Assembly: GCA_019057735.1 (NCBI GenBank)
Contig: JAHLWV010000144.1
Location: 1-5,968, forward strand
Direction of reading: 5' to 3'
DNA length: 5,968 nucleotides
Origin: Promethearchaeota archaeon
Lineage (GTDB): Archaea; Asgardarchaeota; Lokiarchaeia; Sigynarchaeales; SOKP01
Shown: positions 4,359 to 5,968 of the stretch, piece after piece
Layout: every line of letters begins with the position of its first letter
Numbering within the stretch: position 1 is the first letter of the stretch
Made by a program: the position numbers and the translations under genes
The notes under the pieces: generated by a model
The model's input: only the letters and a program-made list of their open reading frames with translations
Told to the model about the DNA's origin: nothing
The model's database searches: none

Positions 4359-4592
4359 ATGTCAGAAAGTGAAATTAAGATTTTCAGGATCACAGGAACT
4401 TATAATAAGAAGTTCAAAAAATATTTATTTCGGAAGGAGGTTCGAGCTTTAAAGGAGAAAGATGCCTTAGAAAAAGCTTTAACTCAAATCACCTCGATAG
4501 GTATTTTAAGAAGGCAAATTAAAATTCAAGAAATAAAAGTAATATCTCCTGAAGAAGCTCAAGATTATCTAATACGAGAATTATCTAAATAG
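4359..4592 (+). CDS. rpl18a: Ribosomal protein L18Ae/LX (L20a)
   Basis: Archaeal large-subunit protein LX, related to the N-terminal half of eukaryotic L18a/eL20. The 77-residue length is normal. The opening strand 'IKIFRITGTY' (6-15) carries the FR-x-x-G motif, 'YLFRKEVRALKEKDALEKAL' (22-41) matches the family's 'F-x-K-E-V-x-A-x-x-E-x-x-A' pattern, and 'GILRRQIKIQEIKVISPEEA' (48-67) corresponds to 'R-x-x-I-x-I-x-x-I'. The ATG is supported by GGAAGTG 7 nt upstream. It heads a tight unit with prefoldin alpha (28 nt downstream) and ftsY, an arrangement conserved across many archaea, where this gene is followed by pfdA and ftsY. Confidence 0.93.
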   Translation: MSESEIKIFRITGTYNKKFKKYLFRKEVRALKEKDALEKALTQITSIGILRRQIKIQEIKVISPEEAQDYLIRELSK

Positions 4593-4620
4593 ATAATTTT
4601 TAAAATAAAGGTTGATTTGT

Positions 4621-5034
4621 ATGGAAAATAACCAAAATTTTGAACAACAATTAAATCAGTTTAGATATCTTAAAGAACAAAGAGATGTGTTTCAAGGTCA
4701 ATTCGAAATAATAAATGCTTCTCTTGGAAATCTTTTTACTACTAAACGAACTTTGGAGAGTCTTGAAGGCGTTAAAGAAAACGACGAAATATTAATCCCC
4801 ATAGGAGGATTGGCAAGCATAAAAGCAACGATTAAGGATACAAAAAATGTTCTTGTGTCTATAAATCAAGATACGGTCATTGAAAAAACTGTTGAAGAAG
4901 CCATTGAATTTTTAAATAAACTTATTGAGCAACACAATAACCAATTAAAATTTCTCAAGGAAAGAATTTTTGCGTTAGATATGAATCTTCAAGGAATGAA
5001 TAAAGTGCTTCAAAACAGGATGAGTCAACAGTAA
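4621..5034 (+). CDS. pfdA: Prefoldin subunit alpha
   Basis: Subunit of the hexameric (alpha2-beta4) chaperone that captures nascent polypeptides in its coiled-coil arms and passes them to the thermosome. The protein is 137 residues, with an N-terminal helix rich in Gln/Asn and heptad hydrophobics (about 5-50), then the two-hairpin region 'EILIPIGGLASIKATIKDTKNVLVSI' (56-81), where 'I-P-I-G-G-x-x-S-I-K-A' corresponds to the family's 'VPLGxGxFVxA', then a C-terminal coiled coil (about 88-134). I prefer ATG at 4621 to the in-frame TTG at 4612, because AAAGG at 4607-4611 sits 9 nt before the ATG and would abut the TTG. It is 28 nt after L18Ae and 32 nt before ftsY, so it is probably cotranscribed with both. 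Confidence 0.93.
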   Translation: MENNQNFEQQLNQFRYLKEQRDVFQGQFEIINASLGNLFTTKRTLESLEGVKENDEILIPIGGLASIKATIKDTKNVLVSINQDTVIEKTVEEAIEFLNKLIEQHNNQLKFLKERIFALDMNLQGMNKVLQNRMSQQ

Positions 5035-5066
5035 TTTATGGTAAACTCTTTTTTGTGATTAAATCG

Positions 5067-5968
5067 ATGAAAAAATTAGGTAATATTTTCTCAACTTTTG
5101 TTAAAAAAACCCTGACGTCCGATAATTTAGAAAGCACATTAAATGAACTTAATTTACTTTTAATCAGCAATGATGTAGCCATAGAAACTGCTGATGCCCT
5201 ATGCCAAAAAGTTAATGAATCTCTCAAAGGGGAACAAATAAGTCGTTTAACATCAAAAAAAAAAATTCTTTTCGATATTTTAAGAGAAGTGGTTAAAGAA
5301 ATTTTAACGCCAGAAAAAGAAATCAATTTAATTGATGAAATTAGGAATGTTAACAAGCAAAATAGACCATATGTTATGTGTTTTCTAGGAGTTAATGGAA
5401 CTGGCAAAACAACAACGATTGCAAAGATAGCTCATTATCTAAAAAAGAATAATATATCTTCTGTAGCAGCAGCAGCAGATACTTTTAGAGCTGGTGCTTT
5501 AGAACAACTATCCTACCATATGCAGAATATTGGAATTAGAGTTATTAAACACGCATACAAATCTGATCCTGCGAGCGTTGCGTTCGACGCGATTCAACAC
5601 GCGAAAGCAAAAAATGTTGATGTCGTGTTAGTAGATACTGCAGGGAGACAAGTTAGTAATAAGAATTTGATGAGAGAAATGCAAAAAATTGTGAAGGTGG
5701 CTGAGCCAGATCTAATTTTGTTTATTGGCGACAGTCTTGCGGGTAATGACGCATTAACTCAAGCAAAAGAATTCAATAAAAGCGTCGGAATCGACGCAAA
5801 CATCCTAACTAAATTTGATGCTGATGCGAAGGGAGGATCTGCATTATCAATTTCATACGAAACAAAAAAACCTATTCTTTTTATTGGAACAGGTCAGGAC
5901 TATGATCATCTGGAACCCTTCAACATTCAAGTATTCATTTCTAATATACTAGGCATAAAGGAAGATTA
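5067..5968 (+). CDS. ftsY: FtsY, signal recognition particle receptor GTPase (stop codon cut by window edge)
   Basis: SRP receptor, an SRP-type GTPase that docks SRP54-ribosome complexes at the membrane. The N domain is helical (about 1-95, including 'LTSDNLESTLNELNLLLISNDVAIETADAL'). The G domain shows all motifs: P-loop 'GVNGTGKTTT' (108-117), G2 'DTFRAGALEQL' (138-148), G3 'DTAGR' (190-194), G4 'TKFD' (248-251) followed by 'ADAKGG', and G5 'GTGQ' (274-277). 'GDSLAGNDALTQAKEFN' matches the FtsY rather than the SRP54 pattern. Through 'NILGIKED' it is 300 residues, an NG-only form without an acidic A domain. The last two bases, TA, are probably the start of TAA or TAG, since FtsY proteins end shortly after this 'LLG' position. 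ATG 5067 is chosen; GTG at 5055 in the same frame is an alternative and may instead act as part of a GTGAT ribosome-binding site. Confidence 0.95.
   Translation, partial: MKKLGNIFSTFVKKTLTSDNLESTLNELNLLLISNDVAIETADALCQKVNESLKGEQISRLTSKKKILFDILREVVKEILTPEKEINLIDEIRNVNKQNRPYVMCFLGVNGTGKTTTIAKIAHYLKKNNISSVAAAADTFRAGALEQLSYHMQNIGIRVIKHAYKSDPASVAFDAIQHAKAKNVDVVLVDTAGRQVSNKNLMREMQKIVKVAEPDLILFIGDSLAGNDALTQAKEFNKSVGIDANILTKFDADAKGGSALSISYETKKPILFIGTGQDYDHLEPFNIQVFISNILGIKED

Noticed and set aside
5036..5407. 123-codon minus-strand frame
   Set aside because: It is antisense to the FtsY N domain and P-loop, whose coding sense is certain.
1..5968. Mobile element, CRISPR array or defence system
   Set aside because: No transposase or integrase motifs, no regularly spaced direct repeats and no terminal repeats were seen. 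Apart from the BRCT gene, every gene has a recognised housekeeping role or family.

Overview
The window is a chromosomal piece of an AT-rich archaeon. The evidence is a set of archaeal/eukaryotic-type genes: ribosomal proteins S19e, L39e, L31e and L18Ae/LX, aIF6, a PDCD5-family protein, RNase P subunit Rnp4, Nep1, prefoldin alpha and a short FtsY. The promoters look archaeal (AT-rich TATA-like boxes) and the terminators are plain T-runs. The lineage cannot be fixed from this sequence. An Asgard-type archaeon would fit the low GC and gene set, but that is only a guess.

Layout. The minus strand, read right to left, carries a YhbY/CRM RNA-binding protein (1514-1242), RNase P subunit Rnp4 (1220-888) and the rRNA methyltransferase Nep1 (854-180), closely spaced like an operon. 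They are followed by a separate tRNA-Gly(UCC) gene (72-1). An AT-rich divergent promoter region (1515-1603) separates them from the plus-strand genes. The first plus-strand unit is S19e - PDCD5 - L39e - L31e (1604-3031). A stand-alone BRCT-domain mini-protein (about 3169-3408) follows, with its own T-rich terminator, then aIF6 (3571-4251). The last unit is L18Ae/LX - prefoldin alpha - FtsY (4359 to the right edge), where FtsY probably ends exactly at the window border with its stop codon cut.

How the genes work together. Almost everything serves RNA maturation, ribosome assembly and nascent-protein handling: tRNA processing (Rnp4), rRNA modification and assembly (Nep1, YhbY, aIF6), ribosomal subunit proteins, co-translational folding (prefoldin) and membrane targeting (FtsY). 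This grouping is a known archaeal gene neighbourhood. The outlier is the BRCT mini-protein, since that domain belongs to DNA repair and replication proteins.

Main points of interest: (1) S19e has no in-frame ATG, GTG or TTG before its 113th codon, yet homology runs almost to an ATT/ATA codon behind a GGTG Shine-Dalgarno. (2) The BRCT gene has the same GGTG-spacer-ATTAT arrangement. (3) The BRCT protein keeps most of the residues that bind a DNA 5'-phosphate in RFC1. (4) L31e has an acidic N-terminal extension of about 70 residues. I see no mobile element, CRISPR array or defence system.
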